Positions 63,397 to 64,000 of a stretch of DNA of 64,000 nucleotides are shown here, piece by piece. Below the pieces are notes generated by a model, which searched no databases, had not been told where the DNA came from, and saw only the letters and a list, made by a program, of their open reading frames with translations. The stretch comes from Fimbriimonadales bacterium (lineage in GTDB: Bacteria; Armatimonadota; Fimbriimonadia; Fimbriimonadales; GBS-DC). Positions within the stretch are counted from its first letter, which is position 1. Every line of letters begins with the position of its first letter. A program made the translations under genes and the position numbers. The stretch spans positions 2,054,562-2,118,561 of the forward strand of contig AP024673.1 of the NCBI GenBank assembly GCA_025998675.1, written 5' to 3'.

Positions 63397-63593
63397 GTAG
63401 CATTCACCCCCAAGGGTGGGTGCTAATTGAAACGGGCCTCTTCAAGAACAGCCCAGGCCCCGCCTGGCACCTTGGTGTAGCATTCACCCCCAAGGGGGTG
63501 CTAATTGAAACGAGTAGTAGTATATGCCGTCGGCGATTTCCAAATAACTGCTGCATGTAGCATTCACCCCCAAGGGTGGGTGCTAATTGAAAC
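63397..63593 (+). CRISPR. Short CRISPR array: three repeats, two spacers
   Basis: Repeats at 63397-63433 (37 bp), 63477-63511 (35 bp) and 63557-63593 (37 bp) start GTAGCATTCACCCCCAAGGG and end GTGCTAATTGAAAC. Spacers are 43 and 45 bp and unrelated to each other. The ATTGAAAC end is typical of type I/III repeats. The middle repeat lacks two bases, making its core CACCCCC-AA-GGGGGTG a perfect palindrome. No cas gene is in the window. Confidence 0.85.
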
Positions 63594-63627
63594 GCGCGCC
63601 CCTCGTAGACAGACTCGCCGTCAACGA

Positions 63628-63679
63628 CTAAGTGCTGTTGCGGAGAGTTTTCGGCAGTCTCTCTGTTCGCGCATCCGCG
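63628..63679 (+). repeat. Dispersed repeat, family D, copy 2
   Basis: CTAAGTGCTGTTGCGG through CTGTTCGCGCATCCGCG aligns to the reverse complement of 42789-42840. It lies 34 nt past the last CRISPR repeat. Confidence 0.5.
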
Positions 63680-63734
63680 CCCCCTAAAAACGACGAGTCG
63701 CACACATGCGGCAACTCCAACGCAAAGATACTTA

Positions 63735-63962
63735 ATACCGTCGGCGGGTCAGACTTCGTAATTACCGTGCGCCTACAATCAGAGAGCCGCGCGCCCTGTT
63801 GCCCTCACCCCCAGCCCCTCTCCCGTCGTGCGGGAGAGGGGAGCCGCGTGTGTGACGCGCGACGCTCTATCTCCCTCTCCCAACCCACTGGGAGCAAGGG
63901 ACAAAGGGGGCGAGGGCAATCATACAGCGCCGATTTACGAACGATGACCGCACGGTTGGTAT
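63735..63962 (-). mobile_element. MITE-like element, family A, copy 3 (228 bp, inverted)
   Basis: It has the same terminal repeats and the GGGAGAGGGG hairpins as 28501-28726 and 54781-55005, in opposite orientation. The second hairpin is more degraded (CCCTCTCCCAACCCACTGGG). Another ATTGGTAT follows at about 63974, so a neighbouring copy may continue past the window. Confidence 0.75.
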
Positions 63963-64000
63963 TATAAGTCGCGAATTGGTATGACGCCGTCCGTTTCGCC

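Noticed and set aside
63404-63703. A 99-codon minus-strand frame across the CRISPR array
   Set aside because: It is translated repeat and spacer sequence plus family-D repeat.

Overview
This is a GC-rich bacterial chromosome segment. Several traits point to an uncultivated, probably thermophilic relative of the Armatimonadota. These are secreted proteins ending in paired-EF-hand (dockerin-like) tails, prepilins of the H-X9-DG type, flagellar flgF/flgG, a YggT-DivIVA pair, a tricorn-type protease and many long TPR proteins. The assignment is an inference from gene content only; no rRNA gene is present.

Layout. 1-4.0 kb: the end of a secreted protein, then leuS and lexA on the minus strand. 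4-11 kb: a GH42-like glycosidase, a Uma2 nuclease, two linked small proteins, a PHP phosphatase and a UPF0173 hydrolase. 11-17 kb: tricorn-like protease, anmK and an M32 carboxypeptidase. 17-23 kb: a PQQ-propeller secreted protein, two prepilins and small unknown proteins. 23-28 kb: nth, flgG/flgF, a sugar-dehydrogenase/cytochrome c pair and a TPR protein. 28-34 kb: a DUF433 remnant, a MITE-like element, a copper-amine-oxidase-like protein, a 637-residue protein of unknown family, Uma2 and ThuA. 34-39 kb: FeS-type photolyase, mnmG, nuoA and nuoC. 39-41.4 kb: a lower-GC island with a DarT-type toxin and a NADAR-type antitoxin, bordered by repeats. 41-51 kb: a C11-like lipoprotein with an altered nucleophile, a DUF444 protein, the glyoxylate shunt genes aceB and aceA, and TPR and DUF2993-like proteins. 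51-53 kb: an EF-G paralogue and tRNA-Val and tRNA-Leu. 53-55 kb: an RHS toxin tip broken by an in-frame TAG, with a membrane protein that may be its immunity factor. 55-63 kb: a Cys/Met-metabolism enzyme, a metal P-type ATPase, hydrolases, YggT and DivIVA. 63-64 kb: a strand-biased repeat region, a three-repeat CRISPR array and another MITE-like element.

Two patterns run through the whole window. First, many start codons lie only 6-12 nt downstream of a GGTA(T/C)A(A/C)T hexamer, which suggests widespread leaderless or near-leaderless transcription. Second, non-coding gaps hold several families of small inverted repeats. The largest family is about 226 bp, with about 29-bp terminal inverted repeats and two perfect internal hairpins. 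These elements sit beside the foreign-looking toxin loci and at a deletion scar.

Functional groupings: aceB-aceA form the glyoxylate bypass, with a TetR-like dyad overlapping the aceB promoter. lexA has a strong promoter overlapped by a GTGTA-N8-TACAC dyad, and the photolyase and nth add further DNA repair functions. The sugar dehydrogenase overlaps a c-type cytochrome gene and probably passes electrons to it.
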